Assembly: GCF_030440515.1 (NCBI RefSeq)
Contig: NZ_CP076543.1
Location: 2,108,001 to 2,172,000 of the forward strand
Origin: Streptomyces xanthophaeus
GTDB taxonomy: Bacteria > Actinomycetota > Actinomycetes > Streptomycetales > Streptomycetaceae
Direction: 5' to 3'
Length of the DNA: 64,000 bases
The position numbers and the translations under genes were made by a program. This document shows, piece after piece, positions 55,101 through 63,511 of this stretch (positions within the stretch are counted from its first letter, which is position 1; every line of letters starts with the position of its first letter). The notes under the pieces were generated by a model. That model ran no database searches. It had not been told where the DNA came from and saw nothing but the letters and a program-made list of their open reading frames with translations.

Positions 55101-58100
55101 CCCGAGCGCCTCACCCGCTGGTACGGACACCCCTGTCCCCGCTACCGGTGCAAGGGGCAGCTGACCGCTCCACAGCCCGGCATGCCGAGGAGCGGATCCA
55201 GTTCTTCCGGGTTCGGTGGGTCCGTACGTGAGCGTGACTACACCGGCGACTACTACCGTCGGCTCTACTTGACTGGCGGCACCTTCCGGGTCGTCACGGC
55301 AGAGCACACAGGCATGCTGAGCCGACCCGAACGGGAGCGCGTCGAACGCAGTTTCAAGGCAGGCACGCACTACACCGACCCCAACGTCCTGTCGTGCACG
55401 CCGACCCTGGAGCTCGGCATCGACATCGGTGAGCTGTCCGCCGTCCTCCTCGGCTCCCTGCCCGCCGGCCCCGCCAACTATGTGCAGCGGGCAGGCCGGG
55501 CCGGACGCCGGACGGGCAACGCGCTCGTGGTCGCCTTCGGCGGGCGCAGGGCCCGCGATCTGTACTACCTGGACGAGCCGCGCGAGATGATCGCGGGGAC
55601 GATCCTGCCTCCGGGCTGCTACCTGTCCGCTGTGGAGATCCTCAGGCGGCAGTACACGGCACGACTGCTGGACCTCGCGGCACGCGGCGAGCTGCGCACC
55701 TCCGACGGCGAAACACTGTCTCCGGTCCCCCGGCTGTCCTCTGCGCTGTTCGGCACCACGGGCTGGTGCCAGGACCTGGCAGACGCGGCGCAGACCCACG
55801 GTGCCGCGCTGGTCGAGGAGTTCCTCAGCCTCTTCCCGGACGGCAGCGGGCCCGAAGCCTCCGATGGCGCGGGGGTCTCCGCGTATGCCGCGGAAGAACT
55901 GAAGGCCTACGCCACCGACGGGATCGTCAGGGCGCTGCAGGAAGCCGAAGAGGACTGGACGGGCCGGCGCGAGGAACTCCGTCGCAGGATCGCTGCGATC
56001 GACGAGGCTGCCGGACATCTGGTCCGCACGGATGCTGTGCAGGACCGTGAGCGCCGAGAGCTGCTCGCGGAGCGGCGCAGTGCCGGGGACCTGCTTCGTG
56101 AGCTGAGCCAGTCCAGTGCCCATGGCACCCTGGTGGAACTGGGGCTGCTGCCGAACTACAGCCTCACCGACACCACCACCCAGTTGGAAGCAACCCTGTA
56201 CTGGACGGAGACCCGGGACGACGAGGAGGGTTCGCGGGCGGAGAACCCCGCTGCGGATGCGGCAGGCCGGATCTACCGCAGCGAAACGCGCGACTACGAA
56301 CGCTCCCGCAAGCTTGCCCTGACGGAACTCGCCCCCGGCAACAGCTTCTACGTCAACGGCTACCGGCACGTCGTGCGCGCGCTCGACGTCGGCACCCCCG
56401 ACCGCCGGGCCTGGTCGGTGTGGCGGCTCTGTCCGTCGTGCGGGTACGCCCGAACGCACCACAACGCAAAGGACGATACGAGTCCGTGCTCCAGGTGCGG
56501 CGGTCGGGAGATCGCCGATGCGGGATGCGTGCAGTACGTGCTCCAGCCGAGGCGGGTCATCTCTCGTGACAAGCGGGACGACGCCCGGGTGCGAGACGAC
56601 CGTGACGAGCGGGACCGTCGTCACTATGCGGTGCTGACGACCGTCGACATCGACCCTGAGCGGATCGCCCCGGGTTCCTGGCGACACGAGACAGCTGTGT
56701 TCGGGGTTGACTTCACTCGCCAGGCGAAGATCCGAACGTTCAATCTGGGGCTCGACCGCGAGGAAGGCAGCAGCACGACACCGCTCGCAGGCGCGGACGT
56801 GCGACTCAATCCCTTCTATGTCTGCACCAGTTGCGGAGGAGCCACCGCAGAGGGACGTCCTGTTGTGGACGTGCCTCAGCACGCGCTGACCGAGTCGGGC
56901 GCAACAAGCACCCCGGCAGCAGCACACCACCTGCTGTGGTGTCCGCGCCGCCGGGGCAGGGGGACGTCCGGGGGCGACGCAGGCGAGCAGCAGGGCAAGG
57001 GCCAGGACGTACCGTTGCTCCTGGCCCACGAGCTGAGCACCGAGGCCGTGCGCGTCCTGCTGCCCGCCTCCGTGGCCCGAGCCAAAGAACGTTTGGCCTC
57101 GTTCACCGCCGCGTTGTTCGCGGGGATCGCCGCTCAGTACGGGGGCGACCCGGACCACATTGACATCGCCGAGGCGACGATGCCCGATCATGCGGGCACC
57201 GACAGCTCGGACTGGCCGCGGCGATTCCTCGTGGTCTACGACCGCCTACCCGGAGGCACCGGCTACCTGCACCGGCTGGCGTCGGCCGACGGCTTCCGGG
57301 ACGTACTCCTCAAGGCGCGCGAAGTCATCGAGAGCTGCGGCTGCCGCGAGAAGGGACTCGACGGCTGCCACCAGTGCCTGCTGCGACGCGTTCCGGCGGC
57401 CGACTACGACAAGGTCAGCCGCAACGAGGTGCGGCAGATGCTGGACGATCTGCTGGGCGCGGACGGTGAGCGTTGGCAGACCGCACCGGTCGAGACGACC
57501 CGGCACATTCCGCTGGAGCGGCAGGCGGAGAGCGACCTCGAGATCATGTTCATTGACAGCCTCCAGGACTGGGCCAGACTGTCCGAGTCTCAGGCCGCAG
57601 CCGACGCGTACACGACCTCGGCCGGTACGTACGCCCTGGATCTGCGGCTGACTGCGGCCGACGGCACCACCGTGAGCTGGCGCGTCTCACAGCAGCGCGC
57701 ACTGGATGGCACCCGGCCCGACATACTCCTGGAACGCCTCGATGCGCCCAGCCCGCGTGTTGCCGTGTACCTGGATGGCTTTGCGTACCACGCGACCCCG
57801 GCACACAACCGCCTCGCCGACGACGCAGCCAAGCGGACCGGACTGCGCAGCGAAGGCCTGCGGGTGATCCAGTTGACGTACGACGACGTCAAGGAATGGC
57901 GCGAGCGCGTGCGCGACACCGGGTATGCGGGGGCAGGCCCGGTGGACCCGGTCTGGGAACCGTATGGCACGGATGCGCAGAACCGGGCACGTGACTACTA
58001 CAGCCGGGTGGGTATGGGGCTGCCCGGCGAGCTGTCCGACTCGGTGTGGGTCAATCCGGCCCGACTGCTGCTCGCCTATCTGCGATCGCCGGACGCACTG

Positions 58101-59042
58101 CGCTGGCAGCGCCGGGCGGAGGCTGCTGCCGCCGGTCTGATCGGGACGGCGGGCGTCCGCGGCGCTGCCTTCGGTTCCGAAACTGTCGGTGTGGGCATCC
58201 AGGACGCGCTGCACGACCGAACGGTCACTGGCTCTGCCGGGCCCGTAAGGCTGATCTACGGGCCGGACGCCTCCGGCTGCCGGCTTGTCCTTGCCGCAGA
58301 CGGGAGGCGAACTCCTCCGGTATGGACGGGGCTTGCGGTACTGGACGACAGTGCGGCGGCCCTGGCCGATACGCAAGTGCATCGCCGGCGCTGGCGGGGC
58401 TGGCTGTACTGGAGCAACGTGCTGCAGTTCTTGGAGCACGGCGGCGGCGACAGCGTGCAGCTCACCAGCAGCCTGCTCGACGGCTTCACGACCGACGTGC
58501 TCACCGTGACCGGCGGTGAAGGGTGGCTGCCCTCAACCCGGATCGGGATCCCGGTAGCGGAGCCTGCCTTGGCCGTCACCTCCACGGCACCTGTCGAGGA
58601 GGTCGGCAGCGTCCAGGACGGCGAAAGGACAGCCGCCCCAGCCGAGTCGCCCGTGACGCCGGCATCGGGAAGAGATCCGGCATGGGACCAGGTGCTGGAG
58701 TACCTGGATCCGGACGAGGTCGGCCTCGTGGACCTCTCCCGGGCACTCTCCGATGCGGGTGTGCCCGCCCCCCAGGACGGTTACGAACTGGACGAGCGGG
58801 GTTGGCAGGCAGAACTGGCCTGGCCTACCGTCCGCATCGGAGTGGTCCTGGCCCCCCGCACAGGAGGCCCGGAAACAACCGAGGAGCCGGACTATGAGTC
58901 CGCCGACCGGGACGAGGCATTCGCGGCAGCCGGCTGGGACGCACGCACTGCCACTGCCTGGGACGCTGCCGAGCTGATCGCCCGGTTGACCGGGAAGACC
59001 CAGAATCACAACAGCACCAACAACGGGGAGCACAGGCAATGA
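52104..59042 (+). CDS. Giant DUF1998 DEAD/DEAH helicase with Vsr-like nuclease domain (DruE/DrmAB-like)
   Basis: A 2312-residue SF2 helicase. Motif I is TTGTGSGKTESFL (about 101-113), motif II VLDEFHTYDGAQG (about 223), motif VI QRAGRAGRRTGNA (about 1129). Several Cys-pairs resemble zinc ribbons: CRNCGRSGW, CPACHTDN, CEDCGW, CPSCGYARTHH...CSRCGG. The DUF1998/MZB region (about 1590-1770) ends in SCGCREKGLDGCHQCLLRR. A Vsr/MTES_1575-like nuclease core follows at about 1870-1930 (TRPDILLERL, VAVYLDGFAYHA, KRTGLRSEGLRVIQLTYDD). This matches Druantia DruE and DISARM DrmA+DrmB merged in one chain. GTG follows AAAGGGGA. The stop overlaps the next gene by 4 bp. Confidence 0.88.
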   Translation: MKPTMAAAQLRGSLTQYLTTTYALADEDTRRALERFLGHPETGIFRGPYLRIRTPFHRSDDSWQRELECTAGFPGFAPYRHQAKAWTRLSTLHGPAQPTLVTTGTGSGKTESFLIPVLDHCRRQRAQGHRGIKAVLLYPMNALATDQAGRIGEYLSRPELAQVTAGLYIGDRPDTDFRRVMTRREEMRVTPPDVLITNYKMLDLLLQRGEDRSLWEGADLSYVVLDEFHTYDGAQGTDVAMLLRRLASATGASRPGKPLGSICPVATSATLGEGTAGKEAGGILDVASRVFGMPFPADSVVGEERMSAEEFTGAVDYELPEPPTPQEVIAVSGGPGVEAQPDLLDLDGLAAKMLGRSGLDAFRIGRLLKRHDFTHGVLSLLGGEPLDEWALRDRLARFGYAWGRTARENPHLVLQALSRFVALLSAARDPESDERSPRPLLHIEAHLWVRPVTRVLRGVGPSPEFRWYEDNRTAARRAVLNAAPLADEDPDGPSGGWPSASRPQPLPGTDTAVRPAEVHLPAVYCRNCGRSGWAALSPETDPQRLVMAQDRIWRAAVGRDKRRIRYFISATQRERQQVFDALTGARPSDGGVDPLSVVVLDGGQGTYRLPVSADATELIDAWFALALLDKKSADRAAKDDRCPACHTDNSIRFLGTSQAALASATVTQLFTGGDIALVPEERKTLLFNDSTQDAAHRAGYVANASYKFSLRSLLAHNLDESGAPTALNDLIGHVLESVDDPDALAAVVPPDLHDEPGVDRLLSGRGTGDARTWKLIGERLAFATVMEFGLRSRMGRTLELTRTAAVEVVVDEPDRVTDIARDLHLSLPGQLLATGGLPTPERYLAYVRGILERLRLRGAVHHRWLDTWMREAGTNRYLISGRRPDGMPAFPEGVAPPRFLLDGQKDKSEFDAITGRLGWYQDWTRRCLDLDAAGATEYLRKLLPALADQRVLAARTTKDRQTRIYGLQPGHIQAQLLDDSVVNKAFVGCEDCGWQQVVAPERLTRWYGHPCPRYRCKGQLTAPQPGMPRSGSSSSGFGGSVRERDYTGDYYRRLYLTGGTFRVVTAEHTGMLSRPERERVERSFKAGTHYTDPNVLSCTPTLELGIDIGELSAVLLGSLPAGPANYVQRAGRAGRRTGNALVVAFGGRRARDLYYLDEPREMIAGTILPPGCYLSAVEILRRQYTARLLDLAARGELRTSDGETLSPVPRLSSALFGTTGWCQDLADAAQTHGAALVEEFLSLFPDGSGPEASDGAGVSAYAAEELKAYATDGIVRALQEAEEDWTGRREELRRRIAAIDEAAGHLVRTDAVQDRERRELLAERRSAGDLLRELSQSSAHGTLVELGLLPNYSLTDTTTQLEATLYWTETRDDEEGSRAENPAADAAGRIYRSETRDYERSRKLALTELAPGNSFYVNGYRHVVRALDVGTPDRRAWSVWRLCPSCGYARTHHNAKDDTSPCSRCGGREIADAGCVQYVLQPRRVISRDKRDDARVRDDRDERDRRHYAVLTTVDIDPERIAPGSWRHETAVFGVDFTRQAKIRTFNLGLDREEGSSTTPLAGADVRLNPFYVCTSCGGATAEGRPVVDVPQHALTESGATSTPAAAHHLLWCPRRRGRGTSGGDAGEQQGKGQDVPLLLAHELSTEAVRVLLPASVARAKERLASFTAALFAGIAAQYGGDPDHIDIAEATMPDHAGTDSSDWPRRFLVVYDRLPGGTGYLHRLASADGFRDVLLKAREVIESCGCREKGLDGCHQCLLRRVPAADYDKVSRNEVRQMLDDLLGADGERWQTAPVETTRHIPLERQAESDLEIMFIDSLQDWARLSESQAAADAYTTSAGTYALDLRLTAADGTTVSWRVSQQRALDGTRPDILLERLDAPSPRVAVYLDGFAYHATPAHNRLADDAAKRTGLRSEGLRVIQLTYDDVKEWRERVRDTGYAGAGPVDPVWEPYGTDAQNRARDYYSRVGMGLPGELSDSVWVNPARLLLAYLRSPDALRWQRRAEAAAAGLIGTAGVRGAAFGSETVGVGIQDALHDRTVTGSAGPVRLIYGPDASGCRLVLAADGRRTPPVWTGLAVLDDSAAALADTQVHRRRWRGWLYWSNVLQFLEHGGGDSVQLTSSLLDGFTTDVLTVTGGEGWLPSTRIGIPVAEPALAVTSTAPVEEVGSVQDGERTAAPAESPVTPASGRDPAWDQVLEYLDPDEVGLVDLSRALSDAGVPAPQDGYELDERGWQAELAWPTVRIGVVLAPRTGGPETTEEPDYESADRDEAFAAAGWDARTATAWDAAELIARLTGKTQNHNSTNNGEHRQ

Positions 59043-61282
59043 ACACCTCGGGCGTGACGCTGCGCCTGCTCGACAAGGCCGACAAGGAGATCCTCAAGCT
59101 CCCCCGCACGGTCAAGGGCGCCTTCTTCGACTTCCAGCACAAGTTCAAAGCCAATCCGCACACGACCGGGCTCAAGCTCCAGCAGCTCAAGGGCGACAGC
59201 AGGTTGTGGTCGGCGCGTGTCAGCGACGACTACCGTGCCCTGCTGCTCAGACTGGCTGATGACGACTGGCTGATCGTCTCCGTCAAGCACCGCAAGGACG
59301 TTTACGACCGGCTGTCCTACGCCGTCAACCAGGTGACCGGCGGCATCGAGTACGTCGATCTGGAGGTGGTGGAGGAGAGCGTCCTTCGCCGCCTCCCCGC
59401 ACCGCCTTCGGCCCCTGCCGCTGCCCCTGAACCGGTCAAACCTCAAGAACTCTTCGCCGACTGGTCCGACACCCAGCTGTCGGATCTCGGCGTAGCCGAG
59501 CCATTGCTACCGGTCATCCGGACTCTCACCACCGAAGACCAGCTCCTCGGATTGATCGAGTACGCCCCCCAGCTCACAGGTGAGGTGCTGCTCGCACTCT
59601 TCGACGGCAAGTCGTTCGACGACGTGCTCGACCAGGTGACGACCCCCGTCGCCGCCGCCGAGCCAGTCGATCCGGAGGACTTCCAGGCTGCCGCCGAGCG
59701 CCCGGCCACGGTGGTGACCACGTCCGACGAGACCCTGCGAGAGGCGCTGGAGGGCGGCGACTTCGGCCGTTGGAAGGTCTTCCTCCACCCCACGCAGGCC
59801 AAACTCGTGGAACGTCGCTACTCGGGCCCCGCCCGGGTAGGGGGCGGCCCGGGCACCGGCAAGACGATTGTCGCCCTGCACCGGGTGCGTCATCTCGTAC
59901 GACAGCTGCCGCCCGGCCGTGACAAGCCGGTCCTCCTGACCACGTACAACAAGAACCTCGCCGCAGATCTCCGTTCTCGTCTTCTGGAACTGGGCGGCGA
60001 GGAGCTCGTGGCCCGAGTCGACGTGAGCCATGTCGACCAGCTGGCGCTGCGTATCGTGCGAGAAGCCGAACCCGGCAGCGGCAAGCAGGCGATAGACGAC
60101 AGCCAGGCCGTGCGCGAATGGCGTGCGCTCCTGGACGAGCTGGGCGAGGAGGGCTGGGACCCCGAGTTCCTGCACGACGAATGGACCCAGGTGATCCTCG
60201 GCCAAGCAGTCGCCACACGGACCGACTACTTCCGTGCGCGTCGCGCCGGGCGCGGCCGGAACATCACCCGCGGCGAGCGCGCCGAGATCTGGCAACTCGC
60301 CGACCGCTTCACCCAGCGCCTCGACCGCCTCGGACGGCAGACCTGGGATCAGGTGGCCGAGCGCGCCGCGCGCCTGGAAATCGGGCGCGAGCAGCGCATC
60401 CTCTCGATCGCGCGTCAGCGGGAGGAGGCGGGAGGGCTTGACAACATCCATCTCCAGGACGGTTCAGGGGGCTGGCTGCGCTACCGGTACCGGCACATCA
60501 TTGTGGACGAGGCACAGGATCTGCGCCCTGCGCACTGGAAGATGCTGCGTGCCATGGCTCCTCGCCAGGCCGACGATTTGTTCCTCGTCGGCGACACCCA
60601 TCAGCGCATCTACAAGAACCAAGTGACACTCGGCAGCCTCGGTATCAACATCAGGGGCCGTTCCTCGAAACTGAGCCTGAGCTACCGCACGACCCGGCAG
60701 ATCCTCCGCTCGGCCCTCGACGTACTGGGGGAGACCTCGTACGACGACCTCGACGGCGCCGACGAGACGTTGGCCGGATACCGGTCCGTGCTGAGCGGGC
60801 GGGTGCCTGCCGGTCACCCGTTCTCCGACTGGGCGGCGGAACGGGAAGGCATCGCGACTCTCATCAAGCAGTGGGACGAGGACCCGGAGTCGAGGATCCC
60901 CCACGAGCAGATCGCGATCTGCGTGCCGACGAACCAGATGGCGACCGAAGTCGCATACACGCTGAGTCTGCGCGGAATCCGCCCCGTGGAGATTCGCTCC
61001 GACGGCCCGAACGGGAGTGAGGGCGTACACATCGGCACCATGTTCAGATTCAAGGGGCTTGAGTACCAGCGTATGATCATCGCCGGCGTTGCCGATGGTC
61101 TGGTGCCGCGTGAAACTGTCAGTCGCCTTCGTACTACCGATCCGGTGCGCTACCGCCATGAGATGCAGCGCGCCCGTTCCCTGTTGTTCGTCGCGGCAAC
61201 ACGCGCGCGGGACAGCATGGACGTGTTCTGGCACGGAACGCCCAGTCCCTTCCTCGGCCCGGCGTTGACAAGCAGCTGCTAG
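59039..61282 (+). CDS. RelE/ParE-like domain fused to a UvrD-type SF1 helicase
   Basis: A 747-residue protein. Residues 5-95 fit the RelE/ParE toxin fold (LRLLDKADKEILKLPRTVKG, LKLQQLKGDSRLWSARVSDDYRALL, LIVSVKHRKDVYDR). Residues about 265-740 are a UvrD/PcrA helicase: Walker A VGGGPGTGKTIVAL, Walker B IIVDEAQDLRPAHW, GDTHQRIYKN, LSYRTTRQI, GTMFRFKGLEYQ and LFVAATRARD. Its start is inside the stop of the DUF1998 helicase (ATGA), so the two act together. The RelE-like part could cut RNA or bind a partner. Its stop overlaps that of the small convergent gene. Confidence 0.88.
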   Translation: MNTSGVTLRLLDKADKEILKLPRTVKGAFFDFQHKFKANPHTTGLKLQQLKGDSRLWSARVSDDYRALLLRLADDDWLIVSVKHRKDVYDRLSYAVNQVTGGIEYVDLEVVEESVLRRLPAPPSAPAAAPEPVKPQELFADWSDTQLSDLGVAEPLLPVIRTLTTEDQLLGLIEYAPQLTGEVLLALFDGKSFDDVLDQVTTPVAAAEPVDPEDFQAAAERPATVVTTSDETLREALEGGDFGRWKVFLHPTQAKLVERRYSGPARVGGGPGTGKTIVALHRVRHLVRQLPPGRDKPVLLTTYNKNLAADLRSRLLELGGEELVARVDVSHVDQLALRIVREAEPGSGKQAIDDSQAVREWRALLDELGEEGWDPEFLHDEWTQVILGQAVATRTDYFRARRAGRGRNITRGERAEIWQLADRFTQRLDRLGRQTWDQVAERAARLEIGREQRILSIARQREEAGGLDNIHLQDGSGGWLRYRYRHIIVDEAQDLRPAHWKMLRAMAPRQADDLFLVGDTHQRIYKNQVTLGSLGINIRGRSSKLSLSYRTTRQILRSALDVLGETSYDDLDGADETLAGYRSVLSGRVPAGHPFSDWAAEREGIATLIKQWDEDPESRIPHEQIAICVPTNQMATEVAYTLSLRGIRPVEIRSDGPNGSEGVHIGTMFRFKGLEYQRMIIAGVADGLVPRETVSRLRTTDPVRYRHEMQRARSLLFVAATRARDSMDVFWHGTPSPFLGPALTSSC

Positions 61283-61617
61283 CGAGACTCGAAGCAGGAA
61301 GGGCAGAGCAGCGGGCACCCGGCCGGCCCTGATCCGCACAGGACGCGCGCCTCGTCGGCGCAGGTTGCCATGGGAGCGGGCGCCTCGGTCCGCGGTGGCG
61401 GATTGGGGCCCGCTCCAGCTTCCACACTGGGCATAGAGGTACCGAAGAGCCCTGTCATGGCCCGGCCCGGCAGCTCGCGCAAGGGCGGGAATACGGCCCC
61501 CATACTCAATAGGCCCATGACGGCCATCATGTCCGTGGCTGTTCCACCGCTCGGAAACACGGCCGCACCTGTGCAGAGGGCCGCAGCGGCCACGAGCCAA
61601 ACCATTCTGCGCAGCAT
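61279..61617 (-). CDS. Small possible secreted, Cys-rich protein
   Basis: A 112-residue frame with an N-terminal signal-like segment (MLRRMVWLVAAAALCTGAAV) and a second hydrophobic stretch (DMMAVMGLLSMGAVFP). It has a Pro/Ala-rich middle and a C-terminus with five Cys (TCADEARVLCGSGPAGCPLL, then CPSC). ATG 61617 follows GGTGGG. Its stop overlaps that of the convergent helicase, a pattern seen between real genes elsewhere in this window. No family is recognised. It could be a spurious frame, since coding evidence is limited. Confidence 0.45.
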   Translation of the reverse strand: MLRRMVWLVAAAALCTGAAVFPSGGTATDMMAVMGLLSMGAVFPPLRELPGRAMTGLFGTSMPSVEAGAGPNPPPRTEAPAPMATCADEARVLCGSGPAGCPLLCPSCFESR

Positions 61618-62012
61618 GCGGTACCCACCGCGGGTCCGCCGGTGTGAGCTCTGCATCGTCCGGTGCAGGTGCGTCAGCCAGCAGGTGCGCGCTCACGACG
61701 ACAAGCCTGTTGCGCTGGTCTCGGCCACTACAACTGTGTTGCAGGGCATTGGAGACCAGCCGGGCCATGCCGGCGTCGCTTGTGGGACGGACTATCCGGA
61801 TCACAGGGCTGAGGAGGAGCCCTGTTCCTGCTGACTGGTGATGTCGTCAACGTCGAGGACGGGGCTGCCAGTTGCTTGAGGCAGAGCTAGACCGCTGTGG
61901 AAGGGCTCACCCCTCGCCTCCCGATTGGCGGTGTGGGCTCGACCGTTCAGAGTCGGACAGCGATAAGGCTGGCGAGCGTCAAGCAGCAGGTCAGGCAGCC
62001 CCTGCTGTGGCC

Positions 62013-62057
62013 GTCTGCTTCGACCTGTTGTTTGTCCGGAAACAGGTCGAAGCAGAC
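62013..62057 (-). terminator. Perfect 17-bp inverted repeat downstream of the RNA methyltransferase
   Basis: The arms 62013-62029 (GTCTGCTTCGACCTGTT) and 62041-62057 are exact complements, with an 11-nt loop. It lies 23 bp beyond the methyltransferase stop and is probably its terminator. The gap 61618-62079 holds no other convincing feature. Confidence 0.72.
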
Positions 62058-62079
62058 TTCGAAACCGAGAAACCGCAGG

Positions 62080-63417
62080 TCAGGCGCCCTTGTTGAGCGG
62101 CTCCAGGATTGCCACGCACTCCACGTGGTGGGTCATCGGGAAGAGGTCGAAGACGCGCAGGGTGCGGACCTTGTAGCCGTTTTCCTTGAAGTAGCCCAGG
62201 TCGCGTGCCAGGGCCGCCGGGTCGCAGGCCACGTAGGCGATGCGGCGGGCCGAGAGGCCCGTGATGTGGCGGACCGTCTGCTTGCCGGCGCCCGCGCGCG
62301 GGGGGTCCAGGACGACCAGGTCGCATTCCGTGATCCCGGTCTTCGGGAGGATCTGCTCGACCTTGCCCTGCTCGATGCGGACCCGCGGGAAGTCCGCCAG
62401 GTTGTGGCGGGCGTCCTCCACCGCGCGCTTCGTCGACTCGATGCCGAGGACGGCTCCGGTCTCGCCGAGGCGTTCCGCGAGGGCTCCCGCGAAGATGCCG
62501 ACGCCGCAGTAGAGGTCGAGGGCCATCTCGCCCTTGCGCGGCATCAGGCCCTGCATGACGGCCTTGATCAGGGTGTCCGCGGCCTGCGGGTGGACCTGCC
62601 AGAAGCCGCCCATGCCCACGCGGTACGTACGGCCGTCCGCGCGCTCCCGTACGAAGGGGCGGCCGTGGACGCGGTGGACGCCGCCGTCCTTCTCCTCCAC
62701 GCGCAGGACGGAGACCGGCTTGTCCAGCTCGACGAGGGGGAGGCGGCCGCCGGGGCGGGGGGTCAGGACGACCTGGCGGTCCTGGGAGCCGGTCGCCGCG
62801 ATCGCCTCGACCGTGGCCATCTGCGGCCAGTCCTGCTTCTCGATGCCCAGTTCGCTGACGCCCGGCGCCGCGATCATGCAGTGGTCGATCGCCTCGATCT
62901 CGTGCGAGCGGTGGCGGCGCAGGCCGACGGTGCCGTCGTCGTCGATGGCGAACTGCACGCGGGTGCGCCACTGCGGCACCTGCCCGGCCGGCAGCTTGTC
63001 GCCCTCGGCCGGCATCACGGTGCCGTCCCAGCCGGCCTCCTCCGGGGTGAGCCCCGCGAGCCGCTTCAGCTGCTCGGCGACGACCTCGCCCTTGAGGCGG
63101 CGCTGGGCGCCGGGCTTGGCGTGCTGCCAGTCGCAGCCGCCGCACTTGCCGGGGCCGGCGTACGGGCAGGGGGCTTCCACGCGGTCCTTGGAGGCGTCGA
63201 GCACGGTGATCGCGTCGGCGCGCAGGTAGCGGGAGTCCACGTCGCCCTCGGTGACCTTGGCGACGACCTTCTCGCCGGGCAGGGTGTGACGGACGAACAG
63301 CACACGGCCGTCCTCGGTCCGGGCGATGCAGTGCCCGCCGTGCGCCACGGGGCCGACCTCGACCTCGTACTCCTCCCCGACCAGTGACTGCTTCTCGTTC
63401 TGCTCGGGGCTCGTCAT
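62080..63417 (-). CDS. TRAM-domain class I SAM-dependent RNA uridine methyltransferase (TrmA/RlmD family)
   Basis: A 445-residue methyltransferase. An N-terminal TRAM domain (residues 14-75; EYEVEVGPVAHGGHCIARTE, LPGEKVVAKV) binds RNA. A cysteine cluster follows with CPYAGPGKCGGCDWQH, fitting the 4Fe-4S site of RlmD-type enzymes. The SAM domain has LDLYCGVGIFAGAL, the DPPRAG catalytic segment, and the conserved Cys in YVACDPAALARDL. It makes 5-methyluridine in rRNA or tRNA; the exact base is not determinable. ATG 63417 is chosen. It is a core gene and marks the right border of the accessory island. Confidence 0.93.
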   Translation of the reverse strand: MTSPEQNEKQSLVGEEYEVEVGPVAHGGHCIARTEDGRVLFVRHTLPGEKVVAKVTEGDVDSRYLRADAITVLDASKDRVEAPCPYAGPGKCGGCDWQHAKPGAQRRLKGEVVAEQLKRLAGLTPEEAGWDGTVMPAEGDKLPAGQVPQWRTRVQFAIDDDGTVGLRRHRSHEIEAIDHCMIAAPGVSELGIEKQDWPQMATVEAIAATGSQDRQVVLTPRPGGRLPLVELDKPVSVLRVEEKDGGVHRVHGRPFVRERADGRTYRVGMGGFWQVHPQAADTLIKAVMQGLMPRKGEMALDLYCGVGIFAGALAERLGETGAVLGIESTKRAVEDARHNLADFPRVRIEQGKVEQILPKTGITECDLVVLDPPRAGAGKQTVRHITGLSARRIAYVACDPAALARDLGYFKENGYKVRTLRVFDLFPMTHHVECVAILEPLNKGA

Positions 63418-63450
63418 GGTGGGGAGACTCCAAAAACTGAAACAACGGAA

Positions 63451-63500
63451 AACGGCCGGACGACCGACCCACCAGTTTACGTGGATCTCGTCCGGCCGTT
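63451..63500 (-). terminator. Terminator after the permease gene
   Basis: A 13-bp perfect stem, AACGGCCGGACGA (63451-63463) with TCGTCCGGCCGTT (63488-63500), has a 24-nt loop. It lies 12 bp downstream of the permease stop and upstream of the methyltransferase start. Confidence 0.75.
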
Positions 63501-63511
63501 CACCAACCTGC

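Noticed and set aside
61618..62079. tRNA gene or integration site at the right edge of the island
   Set aside because: No cloverleaf or anticodon arm was recognisable; the 17-bp inverted repeat is better explained as a terminator.
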